Made by a program: the position numbers and the translations under genes. Positions 49,118-60,869 of a stretch of 64,000 bases of DNA are shown piece by piece. The DNA lies in contig JANCRA010000039.1 in the NCBI GenBank assembly GCA_024362935.1, forward strand, positions 6,759,040 to 6,823,039. Direction: 5' to 3'. The number at the start of each line of letters is the position of its first letter. Position 1 is the stretch's first letter. Origin of the DNA: Setophaga petechia (Eukaryota; Chordata; Aves; Passeriformes; Parulidae). A model generated the notes under the pieces. It was given only the letters and a program-made list of their open reading frames with translations, ran no database searches and was not told where the DNA came from.

Positions 49118-50547
49118 GTGAAGGGAAAGGCAAGAGAGTGGGAAAGTACTGTTTTCTAGCACTTTGAGAGCTGCTAACACAATCCCAGTGCTGTGTACCA
49201 ATTAACTTGTCACTGCACTGCAGTAAGTGTTTCTTGTCACCTACATCTAAGCAAATAGCTTTTTCACTATGTCTCGCAAGGAGAAAACCTTCCTGCTCAC
49301 TAAACAACTTCCATCGGGTTGTAGATGTTGCAGAGAGGGCTGCAGAGTTTTTTGACACAAGAAAAAGAAAGTTGTCTAAGATGCCTTCCTTTAAAGTATT
49401 AATGTGAAGGGAAAGGCAAGAGAGTGGGAAAGTACTGTTTTCTAGCACTTTGCAAGCTGCTAACACAATCGCAGTGCTGTGTAGCAGTTAGCTGTTCAGT
49501 GCACTGCAGTAAGTGTTTCTTGTCACCTACATCTAAGCAAATAGCTTTTTCACTATGTCTCGCAAGGAGAAAACCTTCCTGCTCACTAAACAACTTCCAT
49601 CGTGTTGTAGATGTTGCAGAGAGGGCTGCAGAGTTTTTTGACACAAGAAAAAGAAAGTTGTCTAAGACGCCTTCCTTTCAAGTATTAATGTGAAGGGAAA
49701 GGGAAGAGAGTGGGAAAGTACTGTTTTCTAGCACTTTGCAAGCTGCTAACACAGTCCTAGTGCTGTGTAGCAGTTAGCTGTTCAGTGCACTACAGTAAGT
49801 GTTTCTTGTCACCTACATCTAAGCAAAAAGCTTTTTCACTATGTCTCGCAAGGAGAAAACCTTCCTGCTCACTAAACATTTCCTATCGTGTTCTAGAAGT
49901 TGCACAGAGGGCTGCAGTGTGTTCTGTAACAAGAAAAAGAAAGTTGTCTAAGACGCCTTCCTTTCAAGTATTAATGTGAAGGGAAAGGCAAGAGAGTGGG
50001 AAAGTACTGTTTTCTAGCACTTTGCAAGCTGCTAACACAATCCCAGTTCTGTGTAGCAATTAGCTGTTCAGTGCATTGCAGTAAGTGTTTCTTGTCACCT
50101 ATATCTAAGCAAAAAGCTTTTTCACTATGTCTCGCAAGGAGAAAACCTTCCTGCTCACTAAACATTTCCTATCGTGTTCTAGAAGTTGCACAGAGGGCTG
50201 CAGTGTGTTTTGCAGCCAGAAAAAGAAAGTTGTCTAAGACGCCTTCCTTTCAAGTATTAATGTGAAGGGAAAGGCAAGAGAGTGGGAAAGTACTGTTTTC
50301 TAGCACTTTGCAAGCTGCTAACACAGTCCTAGTGCTGTGTAGCCGTTAGCTTTTCAGTGCACTGCAGTAAGTGTTTCTTGTCACCTACATCTAAGCAAAT
50401 AGCTTTTTCACTATGTCTCGCAAGGAGAAAACCTTCCTGTTAACTAAACAACTTCCATCGTATTGTAGATGTTGCAGAGAGGGCTGCAGAGTTTTTGGAC
50501 ACAAGAAAAAGAAAGTTGTCTAAGATGCCTTCCTTTCAAGTATTAAT

Positions 50548-50832
50548 GTGAAGGGAAAGGCAAGAGAGTGGGAAAGTACTGTTTTCTAGCACTTTGCAAG
50601 CTGCTAACACAGTCCTAGTGCTGTGTAGCAGTTAGCTGTTCAGTGCACTGCAGTAAGTGTTTCTTGTCACCTACATCTAAGCAAAAAGCTTTTTCACTAT
50701 GTCTCGCAAGGAGAAAACCTTCCTGATCACTAAACAACTTCCATCGTGTTGTAGATGTTGCAGAGAGGGCTGCAGAGTTCTTTGACACAAGAAAATAAAG
50801 TTGTCCAAGATGCCTTCCTTTCAAGTATTAAT
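50548..50832. repeat. Sister unit with the same 1-bp deletion (285 bp)
   Basis: Carries the same shortened ACAAGAAAATAAAG as 41526-41810. AATAAA lies at 50794-50799. This supports copying of the whole 9-kb superunit after the deletion arose. Confidence 0.9.
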
Positions 50833-53800
50833 GTGAAGGGAAAGGCAAGAGAGTGGGAAAGTACTGTTTTCTAGCACTTTGCAAGCTGCTAACACAATCC
50901 CAGTGCTGTGTAGCAATTAGCTTGTCAGTGCACGGCAGTAAGTGTTTCTTGATACCTACATCTGAGCAAATAGCTTTTTCACTTTGTCTCGCAAGGGGAA
51001 AACGTTGCTGCTCACTAAACATCTCCTATCGTGTTCTAGAAGTTGCACAGAGGGCTGCAGTGTGTTCTGTAACAAGAAAAAGAAAGTTGTCTAAGACGCC
51101 TTCCTTTCAAGTATTAATGTGAAGGGAAAGGCAAGAGAGTGGGAAAGTACTGTTTTCTAGCACTTTGCAAGCTGCTAACACAATCCCAGTGCTGTGTAGC
51201 CGTTAGCTTTTCAGTGCACTGCAGTAAGTGTTTCTTGTCACCTACATCTAAGCAAATAGCTTTTTCACTTTTTCTCGCAAGGAGAAAACCTTCCTGCTCA
51301 CTAAACGTCTCCTATCGTGTTCTAGAAGTTGCACAGAGGGCTGCAGTGTGTTCTGTAACAAGAAAAAGAAAGTTGTCTAAGACGCCTTCCTTTCAAGTGT
51401 TAATGTGAAGGGAAAGGCAAGAGAGTGGGAAAGTACTGTTTTCTAGCACTTTGCAAGCTGCTAACAGAATCCCAGTGCAGTGTAGCAATTAGCTTGTCAG
51501 TGCACGGCAGTAAGTGTTTCTTGATACCTACATCTGAGCAAATAGCTTTTTCACTTTGTCTCGCAAGGGGAAAACGTTGCTGCTCACTAAACATCTCCTA
51601 TCGTGTTCTAGAAGTTGCACAGAGGGCTGCAGTGTGTTCTGTAACAAGAAAAAGAAAGTTGTCTAAGACGCCTTCCTTTCAAGTGTTAATGTGAAGGGAA
51701 AGGCAAGAGAGTGGAAAAGTACTGTTTTCTATTACTTTGCAGGCTGCTAACACAATCGCAGTGCTGTGTAGCAGTAAGCTTTTCAGTGCACTGCAGTAAG
51801 TGTTTCTTGTCACCTACATCTGAGGAAATAGCTTTTTCACTCTGTCTCTCAAGGAGAAAACCTTCCTGCTCACTGAACAACTCCTATCGTGTTCTAGAAG
51901 TTGCACAGATGGCTGCAGTGTGTTCTGTAACAAGAAAAAGAAAGTTGTCTAAGACGCCTTCCTTTCAAGTATTAATGTGAAGGGAAAGGCAAGAGAGTGG
52001 AAAAGTACTGTTTTCTAGCACTTTGCAAGCTGCTAACAGAATCCCAGTGCTGTGTAGCAATTAGCTGTTCAGTGCACTGCAGTAAGTGTTTCTTGTCACC
52101 TACATCTAAGCAAAAAGCTTTTTCACTATGTCTCGCAAGGAGAAAACCTTCCTGCTCACTAAACATTTCCTATCGTGTTCTAGAAGTTGCACAGACGGCT
52201 GCAGTGTTTTTTGACACAAGAAAAAGAAAGTTGTCTAAGACGCCTTCCTTTCAAGTATTAATGTGAAGGGAAAGGCAAGAGAGTGGGAAAGTACTGTTTT
52301 CTAGCACTTTGCAAGCTGCTAACACAGTCCTAGTGCTGTGTAGCCGTTAGCTTTTCAGTGCACTGCAGTAAGTGTTTCTTGTCACCTACATCTAAGCAAA
52401 TAGCTTTTTCACTATGTCTCGCAAGGAGAAAACCTTCCTGTTAACTAAACAACTTCCATCGTGTTGTAGATGTTGCAGAGAGGGCTGCAGAGTTTTTTGA
52501 CACAAGAAAAAGAAAGTTGTCTAAGATGCCTTCCTTTCAAGTATTAATGTGAAGGGAAAGGCAAGAGAATGGGAAAGTACTGTTTTCTAGCACTTTGCAA
52601 GCTGCTAACACAGTCCTAGTGCTGTGTAGCAGTTAGCTGTTCAGTGCACTGCAGTAAGTGTTTCTTGTCACCTACATCTAAGCAAAAAGCTTTTTCACTA
52701 TGTCTCGCAAGGAGAAAATCTTCCTGCTCACTAAACAACTTCCATCGTGTTGTAGATGTTGCACAGAGGGCTGCAGATTTTTTTGACACAAGAAAAAGAA
52801 AGTTGTCTAAGACGCCTTCCTTTCAAGTATTAATGTGAAGGGAAAGGCAAGAGAGTGGGAAAGTACTGTTTTCTAGCACTTTGCAGGCTGCTAACACAAT
52901 CCCAGTTCTGTGTAGCAATTAGCTTTTCAGTGCACTGCAGTAAGTGTTTCTTGTCACCTACATCTAAGCAAATAGCTTTTTCACTATTTCTCGCAAGGAG
53001 AAAACCTTCCTGCTCACTAAACAACTTCCATCGTGTTGTAGATGTTGCAGAGAGGGCTGCAGAGTTTTTTGACACAAGAAAAAGAAAGTTGTCTAAGATG
53101 CCTTCCTTTCAAGTATTAATGTGAAGGGAAAGGCAAGAGAGTGGGAAAGTACTGTTTTCTAGCACTTTGCAAGCTGCTAACAGAATCCCAGTGCTGTGTA
53201 GCAATTAGCTTGTCAGTGCTCGGCAGTAAGTGTTTCTTGATACCTACATCTGAGCAAATAGCTTTTTCACTTTGTCTCGCAAGGGGAAAACGTTGCTGCT
53301 CACTAAACAACTTCCATCGTGTTGTAGAAGTTGCACAGAGGGCTGCAGTGTGTTTTGCAAAATGTAAAAGAAAGTTGTCTAAGACGCCTTCCTTTCAAGT
53401 ATTAATGTGAAGGGAAAGGCAAGAGAGTGGGAAAGTACTGTTTTCTAGCACTTTGCAAGCTGCTAACAGAATCCCAGTGCTGTGTAGCAATTAGCTGTTC
53501 AGTGCACTGCAGTAAGTGTTTCTTGTCACCTACATCTAAGCAAAAAGCTTTTTCACTATGTCTCGCAAGGAGAAAACCTTCCTGCTCACTAAACATTTCC
53601 TATCGTGTTCTAGAAGTTGCACAGAGGTCTGCAGTGTTTTTTGACACAAGAAAAAGAAAGTTGTCTAAGACGCCTTCCTTTCAAGTATTAATGTGAAGGG
53701 AAAGGCAAGAGAGTGGGAAAGTACTGTTTTCTAGCACTTTGCAAGCTGCTAACACAATCCCAGTTCTGTGCAGCAATTAGCTTTTCAGTGCACTGCAGTG

Positions 53801-55408
53801 AGTGTTTCTTCTAACCTACATCTAAGCAAATAGCTTTTTCACTATGTCTCGCAAGGAGAAAACCTTCCTGCTCACTAAACAACTTCCATCGTGTTGTAGA
53901 TGTTGCAGAGAGGGCTGCAGAGTTTTTTGACACAAGAAAAAGAAAGTTGTCTAAGATGCCTTCCTTTCAAGTGTTAATGTGTAGGGAAAGGCAAGAGAGT
54001 GGGAAAGTACTGTTTTCTAGCACTTTGCAAGCTGCTAACACAATCCCAGTTCTGTGCAGCAATTAGCTTTTCAGTGCACTGCAGTAAGTGTTTCTTGTCA
54101 CCTACATCTAAGCAAATAGCTTTTTCACTTTGTCTTGCAAGGGGAAAACGTTGCTGTTCACTAAACAACTTCCATCGTGTCGTAGATGTTGCAGAGAGGG
54201 CTGTAGAGTTTTTTGACACAAGAATAAGAAAGTTGTCTAAGATGCCTTCCTTTCAAGTATTAATGTGAAGGGAAAGGCAAGAGAGTGGGAAAGTACTGTT
54301 TTCTAGCACTTTGCAAGCTGCTAACAGAATCCCAGTGCTGTGTAGCAATTAGCTTGTCAGTGCACGGCAGTAAGTGTTTCTTGATACCTACATCTGAGCA
54401 AATAGCTTTTTCTCTTTGTCTCGCAAGGGGAAAACGTTGCTGCTCACTAAACAACTTCCATCGTGTTGTAGAAGTTGCACAGAGGGCTGCAGTGTGTTTT
54501 GCAAAATGTAAAAGAAAGTTGTCTAAGACGCCTTCCTTTCAAGTATTAATGTGAAGGGAAAGGCAAGAGAGTGGGAAAGTACTGTTTTCTAGCACTTTGC
54601 AAGCTGCTAACACAGTCCTAGTGCTGTGTAGCAGTTAGCTGTTCAGTGCACTACAGTAAGTGTTTCTTGTCACCTACATCTAAGCAAAAAGCTTTTTCAC
54701 TATGTCTCGCAAGGAGAAAACCTTCCTGCTCACTAAACAACTTCCATCGTGTTGTAGATGTTGCAGGGAGGGCTGCAGAGTTTTTTGACACAAGAAAAAG
54801 AAAGTTGTCTAAGACGCCTTCCTTTCAAGTATTAATGTGAAGGGAAAGGCAAGAGAGTGGGAAAGTACTGTTTTCTAGCACTTTGCAAGCTGCTAACACA
54901 ATCGCAGTGCTGTGTAGCAGTTAGCTTTTCAGTGCACTGCAGTAAGTGTTTCTTGTCACCTACATCTAAGCAAATAGCTTTTTCACTATTTCTCGCAAGG
55001 GGAAAACGTTCCTGCTCACTAAACAACTTCCATCGTGTTGTAGATGTTGCAGAGAGGGCTGCAGAGTTTTTTGACACAAGAAAAAGAAAGTTGTCTAAGA
55101 TGCCTTCCTTTCAAGTATTAATGTGAAGGGAAAGGCAAGAGAGTGGGAAAGTACTGTTTTCTAGCACTTTGCAAGCTGCTAACACAATCGCAGTACTGTG
55201 TAGCAGTTAGCTTGTCAGTGCACGGCAGTAAGTGTTTCTTGATACCTACATCTGAGCAAATAGCTTTTTCACTATGTCTCGCAAGGGGAAAACGTTGCTG
55301 CTCACTAAACAACTTCCATCGTGTTGTAGAAGTTGCACAGAGGGCTGCAGTGTGTTCTGTAACAAGAAAAAGAACGTTGTCTAAGACGCCTTCCTTTCAA
55401 GTATTAAT

Positions 55409-55694
55409 GTGAAGGGAAAGGCAAGAGAGTGGAAAAGTACTGTTTTCTACTACTTTGCAGGCTGCTAACACAATCGCAGTGCTGTGTAGCAGTAAGCTTT
55501 TCAGTGCACTGCAGTAAGTGTTTCTTGTCACCTACATCTGAGGAAATAGCTTTTTCACTCTGTCTCTCAAGGAGAAAACCTTCCTGCTCACTAAACATCT
55601 CCTATCGTGTTCTAGAAGTTGCACAGAGGACTGCAGTGTGTTTTGCAAAATGTAAAAGAAAGTTGTCTAAGACGCCTTCCTTTCAAGTATTAAT
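55409..55694. repeat. Fusion unit at the 858-bp deletion
   Basis: The left part matches the CTATTAC unit (46387 in A5). The right part matches the last unit before the island (47245 in A5: GAGGACTGC, AAAATGTAA). The three unit lengths between are gone. CTACTACTT near 55449 is private. Confidence 0.88.
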
Positions 55695-55772
55695 GTGAGG
55701 GGAAAGGCAAGAGAGTGGGAAAGTACTGTTTTCTATCACTTTGAAAGCTGCTTACCCAATCCCAGTTTTGTG

Positions 55773-55971
55773 CCGCTTCGTAGTTCGCCGTTCAGAAGCT
55801 GCCGCAGTCTCTGTTTCCCGGAGAAGGGGAAGACGCTTCTTGGCGCGAAGAATCTGGTGTCGTTACGCCGATCGCGGCGTGCTCCGGAGAACAGCTACGG
55901 CCGACAGACACCCGGAAGCGGCGCTTAAAGGCACAGTGCTCCGTCTCCTGGTCTTTAGCGTCTCCTGCCGG
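55773..55971. promoter_or_regulatory. CpG-dense candidate regulatory element, B6
   Basis: Apparently base-identical to B1 across this interval, although H just downstream has two changes at 56000 and 56006. CCAAT 55756-55760, E2F-like palindrome 55839-55850, ETS-like core 55911-55919. Confidence 0.4.
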
Positions 55972-56133
55972 CTACACCTTAGCAAAAAGCTTTTTCATTT
56001 TGTCTTGCCAGGAGAAACTGTGTCTGTTCACAAAAAACCTCCCATCGTGCTCTAGAGGTTGCAGGCAGCTCTGCAGAGTGTTGTGCAACAAGAAAAAGTA
56101 ACTTGTCCAAAAAAGCCATCAATTCGAATGTTC

Positions 56134-57281
56134 CTGGAAAGGGAAAATGCAGGAGAGCGGATAGGTACTGTTTTCTACCAGTTTGCAAGCTGGACACACA
56201 ATCCCAGTGTTATACTACGATTGACTTTGCAGTGCACTGTAATAATTGCCTATTGTTACTACATCTAAGCCAATAGCGTTTGCATTATATCTCTTCAGGA
56301 GAAACTGTACCAGTTCAGAAAACAACTCTCATTTTTTCTAGAAGTTGCACGGAGGTGTGCAGAGTGTTTTGCAAGAAGCAAAAGAAAGTTGTCCAAAACT
56401 GCTGCCATTCGAATAGTAATGCGAATGGAAAAGGCAGGAGAGTGGAAAGGTGCTATTTTCTATCTGTTTGTAAGCTGCTTACACAATCCCAGAGTTGTGC
56501 AGCAATTAGTTTTTCAGTGCACTGTAGTAGGTGCCTCTCTTCACCTGCATCTAAGCAAATTGCTTTTTCCCCATGTCTCGCAAGGAGAAACTGAGCCAGT
56601 TCAGAAAACATCTCCCATCGACTTCTAGAGATTGCAGGCAGGTGTGCAGAGTGTTTTGCAAGAAGCCAAAGAAAGTTGTCTGAAACGCCTTGCATTCAAA
56701 TAGAAATGTGAATAGAAAAGGCAGGAGAAGGGAGAGGTACTGTTTTCTATCAATTTGCAACCTGCTTAGACAATCTGCGTGTTGTGCAGCAATTAGCTTG
56801 CAGTGCACTGTAGTAGGTGCCTCTTTTCACCTATATCTAAGCAAATTGCTTTTTCCCCATGTCTTGCAAAGAGAAACTGAGCCAGTTCAGAAAATATCTC
56901 CCATTGACTTCTAGAGATTGCAGGCAGGTGTGCAGAGTGTTTTGCAAGAAGCCAAAGAAAGTTGTCTAAAATTCTTTCCATTCGAATAGTAATGTGCATG
57001 GAAAAGGCAGGAAGAGTGGAAAGGTACTGTTTTCTATCACTTTGCAAGCTGGGCACACAATCCCAGTGTTGTGCATCTATTAGCTTTGCAGTGCACTGCA
57101 GTAACTGCCTGTGGTAACCTACATCTAAGCAAAAAGCTTTTTCACTATCTCTTACTAGGAGAAAATGTTCCTGCTCATTAAACAACTTCCATCGTGCTGT
57201 ACAGGTTGCAGAGAGGGCTGCAGAATGTTTTGCAGCAAGAAAAAGAAAGTTGTCTAAGACGCCTTCCTTTCAAGTATTAAT
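56134..57281. repeat. D1-D4 run of B6
   Basis: Four divergent units as in B1, with the B3-like C in D2 and the common CTGTGG form in D4. Confidence 0.92.
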
Positions 57282-58997
57282 GTGAAGGGAAAGGCAAGAG
57301 AGTGGGAAAGTACTGTTTTCTAGCACTTTGCAGGCTGCTAACACAGTCCCAGTGCTGTGTAGCAGTTAGCTGTTCAGTGCACTGCAGTAAGTGTTTCTTG
57401 TCACCTACATCTAAGCAAATAGCTTTTTCACTATGTCTCGCAAGGAGAAAACCTTCCTGCTCACTAAACAACTTCCATCGTGTTGTAGATGTTGCAGAGA
57501 GGGCTGCAGAGTTTTTTGACACAAGAAAAAGAAAGTTGTCTAAGACGCCTTCCTTTCAAGTATTAATGTGAAGGGAAAGGCAAGAGAGTGGGAAAGTACT
57601 GTTTTCTAGCACTTTGCAAGCTGCTAACACAGTCCTAGTGCTGTGTAGCAGTTAGCTGTTCAGTACACTACGGTAAGTGTTTCTTGTCACCTACATCTAA
57701 GCAAAAAGCTTTTTCACTATGTCTCGCAAGGAGAAAACCTTCCTGCTCACTAAACAACTTCCATCGTGTTGTAGATGTTGCAGGGAGGGCTGCAGAGTTT
57801 TTTGACACAAGAAAAAGAAAGTTGTCTAAGACGCCTTCCTTTCAAGTATTAATGTGAAGGGAAAGGCAAGAGAGTGGGAAAGTACTGTTTTCTAGCACTT
57901 TGCAGGCTGCTAACACAATCGCAGTGCTGTGTAGCAGTTAGCTTTTCAGTGCACTGCAGTAAGTGTTTCTTGTCACCTACATCTAAGCAAATAGCTTTTT
58001 CACTATTTCTCGCAAGGAGAAAACCTTCCTGATCACTAAACAACTTCCATCGTGTTGTAGATGTTGCAGAGAGGGCTGCAGAGTTTTTTGACACAAGAAA
58101 AAGAAAGTTGTCTAAGATGCCTTCCTTTCAAGTATTAATGTGAAGGGAAAGGCAAGAGAGTGGGAAAGTACTGTTTTCTAGCACTTTGCAAGCTGCTAAC
58201 ACAATCCCAGTGCTGTGTAGCAGTTAGCTTGTCAGTGCACGGCAGTAAGTGTTTCTTGATACCTACATCTGAGCAAATAGCTTTTTCACTTTGTCTCGCA
58301 AGGGGAAAACGTTGCTGCTCACTAAACAACTTCCATCGTGTTGTAGAAGTTGCACAGAGGGCTGCAGTGTGTTTTGCAAAATGTAAAAGAAAGTTGTCTA
58401 AGACGCCTTCCTTTCAAGTATTAATGTGAAGGGAAAGGCAAGAGAGTGGAAAAGTACTGTTTTCTATTACTTAGCAGGCTGCTAACACAATCTCAGTGCT
58501 GTGTAGCAGTAAGCTTTTCAGTGCACTGCAGTAAGTGTTTCTTGTCACCTACATCTGAGGAAATAGCTTTTTCACTATGTCTCGCAAGGAGAAAACCTTC
58601 CTGCTCACTAAACATCTCCTATCGTGTTCTAGAAGTTGCACAGAGGGCTGCAGTGTGTTCTGTAACAAGAAAAAGAAAGTTGTCTAAGACGCCTTCCTTT
58701 GAAGTATTAATGTGAAGGGAAAGGCAAGAGAGTGGGAAAGTACTGTTTTCTAGCACTTTGCAACCTGCTAACAGAATCCCAGTGCTGTGTAGCAATTAGC
58801 TGTTCAGTGCACTGCAGTAAGTGTTTCTTGTCACCTACATCTGAGGAAATAGCTTTTTCACTCTGTCTCGCAAGGAGAAAACCTTCCTGCTCACTAAACA
58901 TCTCCTATCGTGTTCTAGAAGTTGCACAGAGGACTGCAGTGTGTTTTGCAAAATGTAAAAGAAAGTTGTCTAAGACGCCTTCCTTTCAAGTATTAAT
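57282..58997. repeat. Canonical array A7, 6 units
   Basis: Exactly 6 x 286 bp, the shortest spacing between islands. The first unit resembles 40382 and 49404. The second carries CAGTACACTACGG, otherwise seen only at 20749-21034. The third resembles 21035. The last (58712) joins a CAGAATCCC left part to the GAGGACTGC end that precedes B3-B6. Confidence 0.95.
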
Positions 58998-59075
58998 GTG
59001 AGGGGAAAGGCAAGAGAGTGGGAAAGTACTGTTTTCTATCACTTTGAAAGCTGCTTACCCAATCCCAGTTTTGTG

Positions 59076-59274
59076 CCGCTTCGTAGTTCGCCGTTCAGAA
59101 GCTGCCGCAGTCTCTGTTTCCCGGAGAAGGGGAAGACGCTTCTTGGCGCGAAGAATCTGGTGTCGTTACGCCGATCGCGGCGTGCTCCGGAGAACAGCTA
59201 CGGCCGACAGACACCCGGAAGCGGCGCTTAAAGGCACAGTGCTCCGTCTCCTGGTCTTTAGCGTCTCCTGCCGG
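59076..59274. promoter_or_regulatory. CpG-dense candidate regulatory element, B7
   Basis: Apparently base-identical to B1. CCAAT 59059-59063, E2F-like palindrome 59142-59153, ETS-like core 59214-59222. Confidence 0.4.
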
Positions 59275-59436
59275 CTACACCTTAGCAAAAAGCTTTTTCA
59301 TTATGTCTCGCCAGGAGAAACTGTGTCTGTTCACAAAAAACCTCCCATCGTGCTCTAGAGGTTGCAGGCAGCTCTGCAGAGTGTTGTGCAACAAGAAAAA
59401 GTAACTTGTCCAAAAAAGCCATCAATTCGAATGTTC

Positions 59437-60297
59437 CTGGAAAGGGAAAATGCAGGAGAGCGGATAGGTACTGTTTTCTACCAGTTTGCAAGCTGGACAC
59501 ACAATCCCAGTGTTATACTACGATTGACTTTGCAGTGCACTGTAATAATTGCCTATTGTTACTACATCTAAGCCAATAGCGTTTGCATTATATCTCTTCA
59601 GGAGAAACTGTACCAGTTCAGAAAACAACTCTCATTTTTTCTAGAAGTTGCACGGAGGTGTGCAGAGTGTTTTGCAAGAAGCAAAAGAAAGTTGTCCAAA
59701 ACTGCTGCCATTCGAATAGTAATGCGAATGGAAAAGGCAGGAGAGTGGAAAGGTGCTATTTTCTATCTGTTTGTAAGCTGCTTACACAATCCCAGAGTTG
59801 TGCAGCAATTAGTTTTTCAGTGCACTGTAGTAGGTGCCTCTCTTCACCTGCATCTAAGCAAATTGCTTTTTCCCCATGTCTCGCAAGGAGAAACTGAGCC
59901 AGTTCAGAAAACATCTCCCATCGAGTTCTAGAGATTGCAGGCAGGTGTGCAGAGTGTTTTGCAAGAAGCCAAAGAAAGTTGTCTAAAACGCCTTGCATTC
60001 AAATAGAAATGTGAATAGAAAAGGCAGGAGAAGGGAGAGGTACTGTTTTCTATCACTTTGCAAGCTGGGCACACAATCCCAGTGTTGTGCATCTATTAGC
60101 TTTGCAGTGCACTGCAGTAACTGCCTGTGGTAACCTACATCTAAGCAAAAAGCTTTTTCACTATCTCTTACTAGGAGAAAATGTTCCTGCTCATTAAACA
60201 ACTTCCATCGTGCTGTACAGGTTGCAGAGAGGGCTGCAGAATGTTTTGCAGCAAGAAAAAGAAAGTTGTCTAAGACGCCTTCCTTTCAAGTATTAAT
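59437..60297. repeat. D1-D2-D3/D4 run of B7
   Basis: Three units instead of four; the third is a fusion. Confidence 0.92.
60011..60297. repeat. Fusion unit D3/D4
   Basis: Begins as D3 (GTGAATAGAAAAGGCAGGAG, AAGGGAGAGG) and continues as D4 from CACTTTGCAAGCTGGGC. The switch lies in the shared TACTGTTTTCTATCA, about 60038-60055. Confidence 0.92.
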
Positions 60298-60869
60298 GTG
60301 AAGGGAAAGGCAAGAGAGTGGGAAAGTACTGTTTTCTAGCACTTTGCAGGCTGCTAACACAATCGCAGTGCTGTGTAGCCATTAGCTTTTCAGTGCACTG
60401 CAGTAAGTGTTTCTTGTCACCTACATCTAAGCAAATAGCTTTTTCACTATTTCTCGCAAGGAGAAAACCTTCCTGCTCACTAAACAACTTCCATCGTGTT
60501 GTAGATGTTGCACAGAGGGCTGCAGAGTTTTTTGACACAAGAAAAAGAAAGTTGTCTAAGATGCCTTCCTTTCAAGTATTAATGTGAAGGGAAAGGCAAG
60601 AGAGTGGGAAAGTACTGTTTTCTAGCACTTTGCAAGCTGCTAACACAATCCCAGTGCTGTGTAGCAATTAGCTTGTCAGTGCACGGCAGTAAGTGTTTCT
60701 TGATACCTACATCTGAGCAAATAGCTTTTTCACTTTGTCTCGCAAGGGGAAAACGTTGCTGCTCACTAAAAAACTTCCATCGTGTTGTAGAAGTTGCACA
60801 GAGGGCTGCAGTGTGTTTTGCAAAATGTAAAAGAAAGTTGTCTAAGACGCCTTCCTTTCAAGTATTAAT

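Larger units (their letters stand above)
47531..55694. repeat. Superunit B5+A6 (8164 bp)
   Basis: Near-identical copy of B4+A5 that lacks exactly three units (858 bp) at its right end. Differences from its sister are few, but they cluster in the last ~0.9 kb (54837-55694). Confidence 0.92.
49118..55694. repeat. Canonical array A6, 23 units
   Basis: 23 units, one of 285 bp, in the order of A5 minus three. Local differences from A5 include GAGAGTGGG near 50568 (A5 GAGAATGGG), CTATTAC near 51731 (A5 CTAGCAC) and a private GGCTGTAGAG near 54200. Confidence 0.95.
55695..57281. repeat. Divergent island B6
   Basis: Full 1587-bp copy: H 55695-56133, D1-D4 56134-57281. H has CATTTTGTCTTGCC at about 55996-56009 where the six other islands have CATTATGTCTCGCC; both changes match units such as 53979. 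D2 has CGACTTC, as in B3, and a private TGTCTGAAACG near 56681. Confidence 0.95.
58998..60297. repeat. Divergent island B7, short form (1300 bp)
   Basis: H 58998-59436, D1, D2, then one D3/D4 fusion unit. It lacks exactly 287 bp relative to the other islands, one unit length. H, D1 and D2 are otherwise ordinary, with CGAGTTC in D2 and CTGTGG in the D4 part. Confidence 0.95.
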
